DNA of 64,000 nt from Mucilaginibacter_A sp041088075 (GTDB taxonomy: Bacteria > Bacteroidota > Bacteroidia > Sphingobacteriales > Sphingobacteriaceae), in NCBI RefSeq assembly GCF_041088075.1, contig NZ_JBGCVY010000026.1:12876-76875 (forward strand), given 5' to 3'. Shown one piece after another: positions 1 to 7,994 of the stretch (its first letter is position 1; every line of letters starts with the position of its first letter). The position numbers were made by a program, and so were the translations under genes. The notes under the pieces were generated by a model. That model ran no database searches. It saw nothing but the letters and a program-made list of their open reading frames with translations, and was not told the origin of the DNA.

Positions 1-508
1 AAGCGTTAAAGAGGAAACCGCGATACTCAACCCGCAATTTTTTGATACGGCAGGTTTTGATGACATCCAGCAGTTTAAAGCGGCTTCTAATGTGCGTACG
101 TTAATCGTGGCGAATGAAAATACGCCGAACCTGGATTTGACCGACATCCCGTTTATCTTTCATTTTGAACTTCCGGAAGAAAAAGGAACATTTATCAAAC
201 ATGTGGTTAACCAATGGCCGCAGGAAAATTTTGAGGTGCTGGCCATTACTTTTGCCACGGATTTGGAATTGGCAACGGTTAGGAAAATAGAACAAGCCAT
301 CGGACAAAAAATTCCGGTTGCCGAATTGCCGGAAGGTTTGCTGATCGAAAAAGAACTTAAAAAAGAGATAGAAAAACCAACCGCAAAAGCAGCCCAAAAA
401 GTACCGGAAACGGGGTCAGCTTTCCACGAAAAAAAGGATAGCAATGCCAAAACTTACAACTACAGTTCGGGCGAAAAAGCCAAAATGAACAACAAGCGGA
501 AACATTAA
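1..508 (+). CDS. C-terminal part of a degenerate DEAD-box helicase-like protein (5' end outside window)
   Basis: The reading frame is open from the window edge (codons start at base 2), so this is the tail of a gene that begins upstream; a GTG at 92 is probably not the start. The order of elements follows helicase domain 2 of RhlE-like RNA helicases: QQFKAASNVRTLIVAN where motif V normally begins, FIFHFELPEEKGTFIKHVVN where 'hviNfDlPedaetYvHRIGRTGR' normally lies, then a conserved RKIEQAIGQKIPV segment and a basic Lys-rich tail. The motif V (DxxxRGLD) and motif VI (HRIGRTGR) residues are missing, so ATP hydrolysis is doubtful; it may be an RNA-binding paralogue. The family call rests on pattern resemblance only. 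Confidence 0.6.
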   Translation, partial: SVKEETAILNPQFFDTAGFDDIQQFKAASNVRTLIVANENTPNLDLTDIPFIFHFELPEEKGTFIKHVVNQWPQENFEVLAITFATDLELATVRKIEQAIGQKIPVAELPEGLLIEKELKKEIEKPTAKAAQKVPETGSAFHEKKDSNAKTYNYSSGEKAKMNNKRKH

Positions 509-510
509 AT

Positions 511-664
511 GCTTGTTTAGAATCCACTTATCGAAGTTCCATGCTTCTTTTACCACCTAAAAATTGGTGTGTATAAAATTTTTATTTTTTGGATTGATGC
601 GAATACCAATTTTTATAGGGTAAAAGAAGCATCAACATTTTTTTCTTTTGTAAATCTAAACAGG
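511..664. repeat. MITE-like long form of the dodecamer repeat
   Basis: About 154 bp with ends GCTTGTTTAGA (511) and TCTAAACAGG (655-664), enclosing an inverted pair: ATGCTTCTTTTACC with AAAAATTGGTG at 541-569 and its complement ending in TAAAAGAAGCAT at 621-632. The copy at 22975-23132 has the same architecture. It lies between two co-directional genes, so it could act as a terminator of the upstream one. Confidence 0.75.
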
Positions 665-728
665 TTTTAAGAAATTAATTTTTTAACTGGTAAGAGAACT
701 TCTATTGTTGTTGACGGTTGTATCAGCA

Positions 729-2282
729 ATGAAAAAACATGCTTTACTAATTGCTTTTTTTACCGCATTAATTTATGCAGAGGCAAAGGCACAAACCGTA
801 ACCGGGCCAATGGGCGAAAAATTTGCAGTGCGCACCGTTGCTGCCAAATTAAGCGATCCCTGGGAAATTACCTTTGGCCCAGATAATTACCTTTGGGTAA
901 CTGAAGCAAAGGGTTATCTGGTAAGCCGGATTGATACTGCTTCGGGCAATAAAACGGTGCTGCTGGATTTGAACAGCGAAAGGCAGTTTCCGCGGTACGA
1001 CAGGATGCACAACGGCAAACCCTGGCCACAAGCCGGGCTAATGGGCATGGCTTTGCACCCGCAGTTGTTGACCGGCAAACCTTATGTTTATTTGTCGTAT
1101 TTGTACCAGTTTAAAGAAGTTGACCAAACGAAAGACGGCTGTAAGTTAAATTATGGCGGCTGCTTTTTTAAAACAAAAATTGTGCGTTACGAATACGATA
1201 CCAAAGCACAAAAGCTGGTTAACCCGGTTACGCTTTGCGATACTTTGCCCGGCAGCAATGACCATAACGGCGGCCGTTTAACGATTGCTCCCGTAAAAGG
1301 TAAAAATTATTTATTTTATTCTATCGGGGATATGGGTGCCGGCCAGTTTGTAAATGCCAACCGCCCAAACCATGCGCAGCAAAAAGACGATTACGAAGGG
1401 AAAATTTTGCGTTTTAATTTGGAGCCGGACGCAGACCAAAACCCTTTCGATAAATGGATCCCTGCCGATAACCCTTTCAACACCAGTTCCCGGCAAAATG
1501 CTGTTTGGAGTATTGGGCACCGCAACCCGCAAGGCTTGTTTTATGCCGTTATAAACGGAACGGGAAGATTGTATTCCTGCGAACATGGCCCTTTTTCGGA
1601 TGATGAAGTTAATATTATCGAGAAAGGAAAGAACTACGGGCATCCTTTAATTATTGGCTACCCGGACGGCAACTACAATGGTTTGGCTGCCGGTGTTTCT
1701 AACCATGACAGCTTGCCTGGCAAGTGGCACACTACTTATCCTTTTATCCGCTCAGAGCAGGAAAACGTAAAGCTGATTGGTGCCGAAAATTATCGTGCGC
1801 CAATTAAAACATTGTACCCCAACCCTTCATCTTTTTTAACTAAACTTTTTAATGAGATCAAAAGTGGCAATAATGGGACCAAATGGGCATCCGAAGGGAT
1901 AAGCAGTATTGAGGTTTATACGGCGAATAGTATCCCGGGATGGAAAAATTCGGTGTTGCTGACCGGCCTGAAAAACGGAAAGCTGATCCGGTTAAAGCTG
2001 AACGAACGGGGCGACCAGGTTACTTCTGATACCATTTGTTACTTTAAAGGCGATGTGCGCTATCGCGACCTGGCTTTTTCTCCGGACGGAAAAAAGATTT
2101 ATTTATCAACAGACACCGGTTCGGTTTCTTCCGGCCCATCCAAAGAAAACCCGCAACAAGTAAGCTACCGGGGCAGTATTTTAGAGTTTACTTATTTAGG
2201 CCAAGACCCAACCGGGCAAAAGCAACCGGCCAAACTTCCGGAAAAAAGCGTTGTAGAAGGGCCAAAGAAAAAGGCCAAGTAA
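729..2282 (+). CDS. Secreted PQQ-dependent sugar dehydrogenase (GdhB-like beta-propeller)
   Basis: Predicted periplasmic quinoprotein oxidising aldoses with PQQ as cofactor. The start is set at ATG 729, after which MKKHALLIAFF and a hydrophobic stretch ending AKAQ give a type I signal peptide; a TTG 24 bases upstream is less likely. Mature-protein motifs match soluble glucose dehydrogenase: GLMGMALHPQ, SNDHNGGR with the catalytic His, a GDMG region, WSIGHRNPQGL, and the block CEHGPFSDDEVNIIEKGKNYG that binds PQQ/Ca. Length of 517 aa is close to the family's about 480-500, with a Lys-rich C-terminal tail. No PQQ biosynthesis genes are seen here. It could belong to the related sorbosone dehydrogenase group. 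Confidence 0.85.
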   Translation: MKKHALLIAFFTALIYAEAKAQTVTGPMGEKFAVRTVAAKLSDPWEITFGPDNYLWVTEAKGYLVSRIDTASGNKTVLLDLNSERQFPRYDRMHNGKPWPQAGLMGMALHPQLLTGKPYVYLSYLYQFKEVDQTKDGCKLNYGGCFFKTKIVRYEYDTKAQKLVNPVTLCDTLPGSNDHNGGRLTIAPVKGKNYLFYSIGDMGAGQFVNANRPNHAQQKDDYEGKILRFNLEPDADQNPFDKWIPADNPFNTSSRQNAVWSIGHRNPQGLFYAVINGTGRLYSCEHGPFSDDEVNIIEKGKNYGHPLIIGYPDGNYNGLAAGVSNHDSLPGKWHTTYPFIRSEQENVKLIGAENYRAPIKTLYPNPSSFLTKLFNEIKSGNNGTKWASEGISSIEVYTANSIPGWKNSVLLTGLKNGKLIRLKLNERGDQVTSDTICYFKGDVRYRDLAFSPDGKKIYLSTDTGSVSSGPSKENPQQVSYRGSILEFTYLGQDPTGQKQPAKLPEKSVVEGPKKKAK

Positions 2283-2300
2283 CAAATGTTGTTAAAGCTG

Positions 2301-2330
2301 ATACTGTTTTTATGCCGATAAAAACAGTAT
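2301..2330. terminator. Symmetric dodecamer hairpin between convergent genes
   Basis: ATACTGTTTTTA (2301-2312), loop TGCCGA, TAAAAACAGTAT (2319-2330): a perfect 12-bp stem with a 6-nt loop between the convergent PQQ dehydrogenase and VF530 genes. The T of the minus-strand TGA stop (read from 2332 to 2330) ends in the arm, so the stop codon and the repeat overlap. A bidirectional terminator role is inferred. Confidence 0.7.
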
Positions 2331-2554
2331 CAACCTTTTTTGGAGCAGAAGCGGATGTACAAATCTTCCACTTTTTTTCTGGCCCAGGGTGTTTTTCGCA
2401 AAAAAGTTAAGCTCGATTTAATGCTCGGGTTATCCGTAAAGCAATTGATGCGGATCCGGTCGCCCAATTCTTCCCAGCCAAAATGTGCCACTAAATCATT
2501 CAAAATACCTTCCAGCGTTTTGCCGTGCAGCGGATTGTTGGTTTGTGTTTCCAT
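2330..2554 (-). CDS. VF530 family DNA-binding protein (DUF2132)
   Basis: Small 74-aa protein starting METQTNNPLHG. It carries the family signature nearly end to end: NPLHGKTLEGILNDLV, HFGWEEL, INCFTDNPSIKSSLTFLRKTPWAR and KVEDLYI. VF530 proteins are small conserved bacterial proteins annotated as DNA-binding from structural resemblance; the cellular role is not established. The chosen start skips an upstream extension (to 2611) that is not conserved. The TGA stop overlaps the hairpin at 2301-2330. Confidence 0.85.
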   Translation of the reverse strand: METQTNNPLHGKTLEGILNDLVAHFGWEELGDRIRINCFTDNPSIKSSLTFLRKTPWARKKVEDLYIRFCSKKG

Positions 2555-2638
2555 TAGTTTAAACAAATGTAAAAAAGATTGGTTGGCTAAACCAAAGTGG
2601 CGATCAAACAAAATCCAACCGGCCCGACTTTATCACAA

Positions 2639-3082
2639 ATGAAAACAGCAACAGCAGTGGCCGGAGGATTGGCAGGCGCATTAACGCTCAACCTGATCCA
2701 TGAAACTTACCGGCAAATTGATAAAGACGCGCCGCATATCCAATTGATTGGGGAAGAAGCACTTGTGAAATTGTTAAAATCAGCCGGCCTGCCTCTTCCT
2801 TCAACCCAAAAAGAACTGTACAGTTACACTTTGGCCGGAGATATTTTCAGCAATGCTTTATACTACAGCCTGATTGGTTTCGGAAAGAAAAAGCATTTGT
2901 TGAGGCGCAGTTTGGTTTTAGGATTGGCAGCAGGAGTGGGGGCAGTTTTTTTGCCTTCTAAGATGAACCTGAACCAATCGCACAGCGATCGGACAACAGA
3001 AACGAAAGTTTTAACGATTTTGTGGTACACCCTGGGTGGCCTGGCGGCGGCTGGGGCAATTAAAGTTTTAGGGAAAAAGTAA
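2639..3082 (+). CDS. Hypothetical membrane protein
   Basis: I do not recognise this 147-aa protein. The start MKTATAV at 2639 is preferred because a hydrophobic segment follows at once (residues about 1-20, AGGLAGALTLNL). A second hydrophobic region lies around residues 85-110 (LVLGLAAGVGAVFLP) and a third near the C-terminus (ILWYTLGGLAAAGAIKVLG). This suggests two or three membrane helices with a soluble helical stretch between. It resembles small Bacteroidota inner-membrane proteins of unknown role. It is convergent with the DAC-like gene, with a dodecamer copy between them. Confidence 0.65.
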   Translation: MKTATAVAGGLAGALTLNLIHETYRQIDKDAPHIQLIGEEALVKLLKSAGLPLPSTQKELYSYTLAGDIFSNALYYSLIGFGKKKHLLRRSLVLGLAAGVGAVFLPSKMNLNQSHSDRTTETKVLTILWYTLGGLAAAGAIKVLGKK

Positions 3083-3104
3083 GCTTCAACACTTCGCGAA
3101 GTTG

Positions 3105-3126
3105 ATGCTTCTTTTATCGGGTAAAA
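3105..3126 (+). repeat. Dodecamer repeat, single copy with TAAAA half
   Basis: ATGCTTCTTTTA at 3105-3116, then TCGGG and TAAAA. It lies between convergent genes. Confidence 0.7.
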
Positions 3127-3173
3127 TTTGTTGAGCTTTTGACAAGTTTAGGATGGACTTGGCATAAGAAAGT

Positions 3174-4358
3174 TTACAGCAATAAAATATCAATCTGGTG
3201 CGCATGAACCATGTTTTCTGGCGGCGACCAGGCAAAAACGGTAAAACGGCCATCCTGCGAAGCAACCAAAGCAACGGCATCGCGCTGGTCAAACACAAAT
3301 TGTGCTGCCGAAAGGTGCCTTGTTCCGCCTAAAGTTGCCGGATGGATCACGCTGGCCGAACTGCCGATCACGGGTTCTGTCAGCACAATCTGATCTACAC
3401 GTTTACTTTTCCACGACCTGCCGATTTTGGCACCGAAAGCAAGCAGTTCGTGCCTGTCGTTGATTACGGTTGCGCCATCAACCGCAGTCAAGCCGCCAAC
3501 GCTGTCTACGGCCTGCCGAAGCATGTTTTGCCACAAAAGCAGGTTTTTTTCTTGGTCAATTTGTTTTGTCAGGTCTGATAATCCGGAAAAAGCCGAAACC
3601 ACAGGATAGGTAATGGGATGGATGATCGAATCGCGCCAGTTGTCAGTATCTGCCGGAACCACCAACACCGCGCCGCCGCGGCCATGGGCGCGCATGGCCG
3701 TGGCTAATTGTACCAGCACATTAATGGAATCCGCATCATTGTTGCTGTAATGAGAAGTAAAGCCTAACAAAGAGTTGATGATCGGCGGCCTTTCGGATGC
3801 GTTTTGGCTGATTTCATCCACCACTTTAATCTGGTCGCCTTTTAGTGTGGCCACATTTACAAACTTTCCTAAACCATCTATCCGGCGGTGTTTTACTACC
3901 AACAGGCCCGGTTCAACCACTTCCAGCACAAAACATAAACCCGGGATTTCGCGTGTTGTTCCCCACAAATACAGCTCGCCGTCTTCTATCCAAATCCCTA
4001 AATGGATGCCCGGGCGCTCTACTGCCGGTGCCAGTTTGGTTAAATTTTGTGTTTTAAACGGCAGCCGGTGTTTAAACACCAAAGGCATTCCAGCCATTTC
4101 TTCGGGCAAAAAAGCAAGGGAAATTTTGGGCGAATGGCCTTCTTCGCGGCCTAAACTTGCCCAAAAAGCCACATCAATAATCGCTTCAATAACTTCTACA
4201 GATGGTTCGGGCGCCAATTCCTGCACTGCATTTAAGCGTGCTATGTTAAAATGTTTTTTAAAATGAAGGTCAACTGCTTCCGAAACCGCAAAAGCAGCCT
4301 GGTAAGTAGGTTGCGGAATCCTTCTTTCGTTTAGGCTGGTAATAAGGGCATTGTTCAT
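3174..4358 (-). CDS. DACNV sensor / DisA_N (DAC)-like protein, possible diadenylate cyclase
   Basis: 394 aa from MNNALITSL. The C-terminal 110 residues resemble a diadenylate cyclase domain that makes c-di-AMP from ATP: VGGLTAVDGATVI (DGA motif), LLAFGAKIG, then GTRHLSAAQFVFDQRDAVALVASQDG where DisA/CdaA have GTRHRAA...DAIAIVVSE. The second Arg of the RHR motif is Leu here. The N-terminal part corresponds to the sensor domain that I recall as DACNV (a domain associated with DAC cyclases); this is from memory of the family. Because one phosphate-binding Arg is missing, activity is uncertain. An alternative start at 4391 adds 11 residues. The gene is divergent from the CDGSH gene. Confidence 0.65.
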   Translation of the reverse strand: MNNALITSLNERRIPQPTYQAAFAVSEAVDLHFKKHFNIARLNAVQELAPEPSVEVIEAIIDVAFWASLGREEGHSPKISLAFLPEEMAGMPLVFKHRLPFKTQNLTKLAPAVERPGIHLGIWIEDGELYLWGTTREIPGLCFVLEVVEPGLLVVKHRRIDGLGKFVNVATLKGDQIKVVDEISQNASERPPIINSLLGFTSHYSNNDADSINVLVQLATAMRAHGRGGAVLVVPADTDNWRDSIIHPITYPVVSAFSGLSDLTKQIDQEKNLLLWQNMLRQAVDSVGGLTAVDGATVINDRHELLAFGAKIGRSWKSKRVDQIVLTEPVIGSSASVIHPATLGGTRHLSAAQFVFDQRDAVALVASQDGRFTVFAWSPPENMVHAHQIDILLL

Positions 4359-4464
4359 TGTGGTAAAGGTGGGTTGCAGGTGACGTATCAAAACTAACCT
4401 AATTTAAACGGGTAAGCAAACACACTATGTCAGCCTAATGTTGTTTGTTTTATTTTCACCGCTG

Positions 4465-4487
4465 ATGCTTCTTTTACCGCCATAAAA
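4465..4487 (+). repeat. Dodecamer repeat, single copy
   Basis: ATGCTTCTTTTA (4465-4476), spacer CCGCCA, TAAAA. It lies between the divergent DAC-like and CDGSH genes. Confidence 0.7.
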
Positions 4488-4594
4488 TCAGTGTACGTTG
4501 TTGACATGGAAGGAAAATCCAACGCAGCTAATTTAGAATCAGTTTGTATTACAGCAAAGCAATAGGACAGGCTTTTCTTCTTCCCCGCAATACT

Positions 4595-4602
4595 TACCTT
4601 TG
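4595..4602 (+). promoter_or_regulatory. Bacteroidota -7 box upstream of the CDGSH gene
   Basis: TACCTTTG fits the TAnnTTTG consensus of the Bacteroidota primary sigma factor, 20 bases before the ATG. The matching -33 region is weak (only a T run near 4573), so this is a tentative call. Confidence 0.45.
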
Positions 4603-4621
4603 CCATCAAAATATTAAAACT

Positions 4622-4846
4622 ATGGCAGCAACAAAACTAACCATCAACAACAACGGGTCGGTAAAAATAGAAGGCGATTTTGAGATCGTGGACATGCAGG
4701 GCAACAATTACGGTTTGCAGGGAAGAACAGTCGTTTCGGTTTGCCGTTGCGGTTTATCCACCAATAAACCCTTTTGCGATGGTTCCCACAAAGGCCATTT
4801 TGAACACAATGCGGTGGCTTTTGATTTGCCGCCACGCAAAGTTTAA
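4622..4846 (+). CDS. CDGSH iron-sulfur domain protein
   Basis: 74 aa with the complete [2Fe-2S]-binding motif CRCGLSTNKPFCDGSH (3 Cys, 1 His), as in mitoNEET-type and bacterial CDGSH proteins. These bind a redox-active labile 2Fe-2S cluster; the physiological partner in bacteria is generally unknown. The start MAATKLTIN at 4622 follows a recognisable -7 box; an upstream extension to 4544 is not conserved. A strong intrinsic terminator follows. Confidence 0.9.
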   Translation: MAATKLTINNNGSVKIEGDFEIVDMQGNNYGLQGRTVVSVCRCGLSTNKPFCDGSHKGHFEHNAVAFDLPPRKV

Positions 4847-4873
4847 CTGGGTAAATTAAAACAACGAAATTTT

Positions 4874-4907
4874 AAAAGCGGGTTTGTATTTATATGAGCC
4901 CGCTTTT
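4874..4907 (+). terminator. Intrinsic terminator after the CDGSH gene
   Basis: Stem AAAAGCGGG (4874-4882) / CCCGCTTTT (4899-4907), followed by more T. It probably works in both directions, since a minus-strand gene ends at 4924. Confidence 0.8.
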
Positions 4908-4923
4908 TTTTATGCCTGTTAAA

Positions 4924-5334
4924 TCAAGCTTTGGTCAGCCGGGCGAGTGCGTGGTTCAGTTCTTCCCCGGCACTGATCATTTTGTAAATGTAAACGTGCG
5001 TTGTGGCGTTGGTTTCGTTTTTGTCCAAAGCGTTCTGCCATATCTTTTCATACAGGCTGATCGAATACAAAGCATCGGTAAGGCGGATGATACCATTTTC
5101 CAAAGCGGCAAAAAACAGTTTTCGTTCCAGTTCTAAATGGAGCACCAGGTTGGTGATGCTTGCCGGTGCTTCTACATCATGAATCGTCCAGATGCGGTTA
5201 TGCCAGCCGTATTCTTTGTACAACCGGTTTTGATGCAGCATTTGCACATATTGCCCATAGCTAACCAAACAATTGGAAATAGAGCTTTGCAAATTGGTAA
5301 GTAAACAAGTACCTACAGGTTGGGCAGTGTTCAT
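4924..5334 (-). CDS. Hypothetical helical protein
   Basis: 136 aa, not recognised. The sequence is rich in Leu, Tyr and His without membrane segments or signal peptide and reads as a mostly alpha-helical cytosolic protein (LVLHLELERKLFFAALENG; YSISLYEKIWQNAL). Start ATG 5334 is the first in frame. It stands alone: convergent with the CDGSH gene and separated by about 190 bp from the next minus-strand gene. No function is proposed. Confidence 0.6.
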   Translation of the reverse strand: MNTAQPVGTCLLTNLQSSISNCLVSYGQYVQMLHQNRLYKEYGWHNRIWTIHDVEAPASITNLVLHLELERKLFFAALENGIIRLTDALYSISLYEKIWQNALDKNETNATTHVYIYKMISAGEELNHALARLTKA

Positions 5335-5527
5335 AAAGTGTTTTGGTTAGGCAAGGGTAGGTTTTTTGCCACACTTCTACTTGTTTTCCAGGCAGATAGT
5401 TGTGCTGTATTTACAATTTACTTAAACCAAAGTTTATTAGCTGACAGCTTATTTTCGTACTGATATTTTGTTTGAAATTAAACCTAAAAACCGTAAATTT
5501 TTACATAAAAGCAAAATATCCGGAAAC

Positions 5528-6265
5528 CTAATTTACCGCCTGAAAACGCTTTAGGTCTAAAGTTGGCCAGTCAATCATTTTGGCATAGTCTGCCACGGAT
5601 TGTTCTTTTAAAAACTCTTTCATCCCGTTGTCGGCATCGGCCAAAGTTTTCCAATAGATCATCATCAAACGCTCGCCATCCGGGGCAACGCCAACGCGGC
5701 GCGTGATGTAGCCGGTTTGCCTGCTGATGTAGTCGGCTTCCACCTGCTGGTCCCGTTTTTCAAATGTATCGCGCACAACCTGACGCTTTTCTTTAAAAGT
5801 GGCCAGTTCAATTACAAAAGGTTTTTGGTCTTTTAATGAAGTGCTGTGGTCTTCTTTCACCACAAAGCGTTTGCGGTTTAAAGTTGTCGTGTCAATCAGT
5901 TTTTGTACACCTGCCCATAAAGGGTTTTGTAAAAACTTTTGCTGGCCTGTATTTGCATGTGCTAAATTATCCCAGGATAAAACTACCAGCCAATTGCCTT
6001 TTTGGTCAACACCGCTTTCACTGCTGATGTAGCCGGGCTGCTTTTGAATATAGAGTTGCTGCACCAACGAGTCCAGGCGTACATATTCTGCCCGGCGGAT
6101 ATCTTTTCTGGTTTTACAGGTAATTATTTCAATTATATAATTGGCGTAATTAACTGGCTGTCTTTTCTTTGTCTTTTTTATGCTGATGTTTCCGGGGCCA
6201 TGGTTGCAGCTTCCCAGTAATACAATTGCGGCTGATAATAATAAAAAAGTAGCGGTGTTTTTCAT
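5528..6265 (-). CDS. Lipoprotein with two ABM-like (dimeric alpha/beta barrel) repeats
   Basis: 245 aa from MKNTATFLL with a lipoprotein signal peptide (lipobox LLGSC, Cys about residue 20). The rest falls into two similar halves of about 95 residues, each with a YIIEI/FVIELATFK strand, a region containing PGYISSESGVDQKGNW or TGYITRRVGVAPDGER, and a WDNLAHANTGQQKFL / WKTLADADNGMKEFL segment. That is the pattern of antibiotic-biosynthesis-monooxygenase-like ferredoxin-fold domains. The fold duplication is visible; a catalytic role is not. An upstream start at 6334 would put residues before the signal peptide and is unlikely. Confidence 0.65.
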   Translation of the reverse strand: MKNTATFLLLSAAIVLLGSCNHGPGNISIKKTKKRQPVNYANYIIEIITCKTRKDIRRAEYVRLDSLVQQLYIQKQPGYISSESGVDQKGNWLVVLSWDNLAHANTGQQKFLQNPLWAGVQKLIDTTTLNRKRFVVKEDHSTSLKDQKPFVIELATFKEKRQVVRDTFEKRDQQVEADYISRQTGYITRRVGVAPDGERLMMIYWKTLADADNGMKEFLKEQSVADYAKMIDWPTLDLKRFQAVN

Positions 6266-6293
6266 AATCAAAACTTTTAATGCGTTAAAGCTA

Positions 6294-6305
6294 ATACTAT
6301 TTTTA
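6294..6305 (+). repeat. Dodecamer variant ATACTATTTTTA
   Basis: A relative of the family with a changed centre (CTAT), just upstream of the lipoprotein gene start. Confidence 0.5.
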
Positions 6306-6498
6306 CCTGCACTAAGTTTAAAAGCCTGTTGCAACGTTTAATTGAAAATGTGATGACAGTTTAAAAGGAAGCAAACCAACGATGACGAAAAAACGGCAAC
6401 AAGCAGATTTTAAAGGAGAAGCAAACTTTCAAAAGTATTTTTTGGATCTCAACCTAAACAAAGCCGCTTGTATAATGCTTATCCTTCAACAAAAACGA

Positions 6499-6520
6499 AT
6501 GCTTCTTTTACCACCTAAAA
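6499..6520 (+). repeat. Dodecamer repeat, single copy
   Basis: ATGCTTCTTTTA then CCACC and TAAAAATC, ending ten bases before the ATG of the MtfA-like gene. Divergent intergenic region. Confidence 0.7.
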
Positions 6521-6530
6521 ATCAGAATTG

Positions 6531-7307
6531 ATGCTTTATTTAATCCTTGCTTTGCTCATCCTTTTGTTCCTGGTTTATTTGTTTTTTAACAAGCGGAAGT
6601 CGGAACCTATTATCCAACCCGAACAGACAGAAAATTACAAAAAACTTTTGCAGCAGCACGTGGCTTTTTACCGGCAGCTAAACCCGGAACAGCAGGAAAG
6701 CTTTGTTTTGAGGGCAGTAGCTTTTTTACAGGAAACCCATTTGGAAGGCGTTGGTTTTGAGCTGGAAGATTTAGACCGCGTGTTGGTGGCTTCGAGTGCT
6801 TTGATCCCGATTTTCAGGTTTAAAGACTGGCGTTACCCGCACCTCACCAATGTTGTTTTGTACCCCGATGCCTTTAATAATGATTTTAAATTTGATGAAG
6901 GAAAAGGCGAAATGGCCGGCATGGTTGGCAGCGGTTTTATGAACGGGCAAATGCTGCTTTCGCGCGCTGCCCTGCGCAAAGGTTTTTCTGCTTCTGCGGG
7001 GGCTGAAAATGTAGGGATCCATGAGTTTGTGCATTTGCTGGACCAGGAAGACGGCGCAACCGACGGCGTGCCCGAACAGCTTTTGCCGCCCGAATACGCC
7101 GAACCTTGGATGAAACTGGTGCACCGCGAAATTAAAAAAATGGAGAACGGAAAATCAGATATTAACCCGTATGCCATGACCAACGAAGCCGAGTTTTTTG
7201 CCGTTACTTCCGAATATTTTTTTGGGAAGCCCGAAAAGCTGAAACAAAAACACCCGGAACTGTACGAAATGTTGAGCAAGGTTTTTTTGGAGGAAAAGGA
7301 AGGTTAA
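6531..7307 (+). CDS. MtfA-like zinc metallopeptidase (M90 family)
   Basis: 258 aa. An N-terminal transmembrane helix (residues about 2-21, LILALLILLFLVYLFF) is followed by the MtfA/DUF980 domain with the zinc-binding HEFVHLLDQEDG motif (HExxH at residues about 165-169) and a downstream NEAEFFAVTSEYFF block that supplies the third ligand in this family. E. coli MtfA binds the repressor Mlc and has aminopeptidase activity; the family also occurs where Mlc is absent, so the substrate here is unknown. Unlike E. coli MtfA it is membrane anchored. The start is ATG 6531, one codon after a TTG. Confidence 0.85.
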   Translation: MLYLILALLILLFLVYLFFNKRKSEPIIQPEQTENYKKLLQQHVAFYRQLNPEQQESFVLRAVAFLQETHLEGVGFELEDLDRVLVASSALIPIFRFKDWRYPHLTNVVLYPDAFNNDFKFDEGKGEMAGMVGSGFMNGQMLLSRAALRKGFSASAGAENVGIHEFVHLLDQEDGATDGVPEQLLPPEYAEPWMKLVHREIKKMENGKSDINPYAMTNEAEFFAVTSEYFFGKPEKLKQKHPELYEMLSKVFLEEKEG

Positions 7308-7317
7308 AATTTTACCG

Positions 7318-7329
7318 ATGCTTCTTTTA
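7318..7329 (+). repeat. Dodecamer repeat, single copy
   Basis: ATGCTTCTTTTA between the MtfA-like and pentapeptide genes, 8 bases after the MtfA-like stop and followed by a long T run. Confidence 0.7.
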
Positions 7330-7360
7330 CCAACCTTTTTTTTGAATAGGTTTGCAGCCG

Positions 7361-7930
7361 ATGAAAGGCCAAACACCAGAAAAAGAAATTTTCCAAAACA
7401 CAGATTTTGCTTCGCAGAAACCCGAAAGGCGCGATTTTGAAGATTGCGAACTCGTCAATTGCTCCTTCGCTTCTTTTTCGCATTACAACTTTACCGATTG
7501 TGTTTTCAAAAACTGCAACCTCAGCAATATTAATGCAGACAGTTGCAAAATGAACAACCTTGTTTTCAGCGGCTGCAAATTGCTGGGCATTAATTTTTCG
7601 CGGACGCGTGATTTTGGTTTTGCCGTTTCCTTTGTGGATTGCAACCTGGAATATGCTTCTTTTGACCAGAAAAAAATGAATGCCAGCCGTTTTGAAAACT
7701 GCAAGCTGCACAGCGTAAATTTTACCCGGGCCGACCTCAGCAAAACCAAATTAACCAATTGCGATTTGTACGAAGCCGTTTTCGATCAAACCAATTTAAG
7801 CACGGTTGATTTTACTTCGTGCAAAAACTTTATGATTGACCCGGAAATGAACAACCTGAAAAAAGCAAAGTTTGCCGCGCCGGATTTGGCCGGGCTTTTA
7901 TACCGGTACGATTTGGTCATCATTCCTTAA
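7361..7930 (+). CDS. Pentapeptide repeat protein
   Basis: 189 aa built almost wholly of A(D/N)LXX-type pentapeptides: NCSFASFSHYNFTDCVFKNC, NLSNINADSCKMNN, NFTRADLSKTKLTNCDL. The family folds as a right-handed quadrilateral beta-helix. Some members (Qnr/MfpA) mimic DNA and protect gyrase from fluoroquinolones; many have no known role. Qnr proteins are about 218 aa with a similar density of repeats, so a Qnr-like function is possible but not shown. The start is ATG 7361. The stretch at about 7653 contains a near-match to the dodecamer (last base differs). Confidence 0.85.
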   Translation: MKGQTPEKEIFQNTDFASQKPERRDFEDCELVNCSFASFSHYNFTDCVFKNCNLSNINADSCKMNNLVFSGCKLLGINFSRTRDFGFAVSFVDCNLEYASFDQKKMNASRFENCKLHSVNFTRADLSKTKLTNCDLYEAVFDQTNLSTVDFTSCKNFMIDPEMNNLKKAKFAAPDLAGLLYRYDLVIIP

Positions 7931-7994
7931 TTATTGCTAAAAAAATCAGTAAAAATAGGGAGAAACAAACCAAAACCAGTTACTTTGCAGTTCC

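Noticed and set aside
4394..4402. Half of a DtxR-like box (CTAACCTAA) before the DAC-like gene
   Set aside because: Only one half is present and no metal-related gene is adjacent; likely chance.
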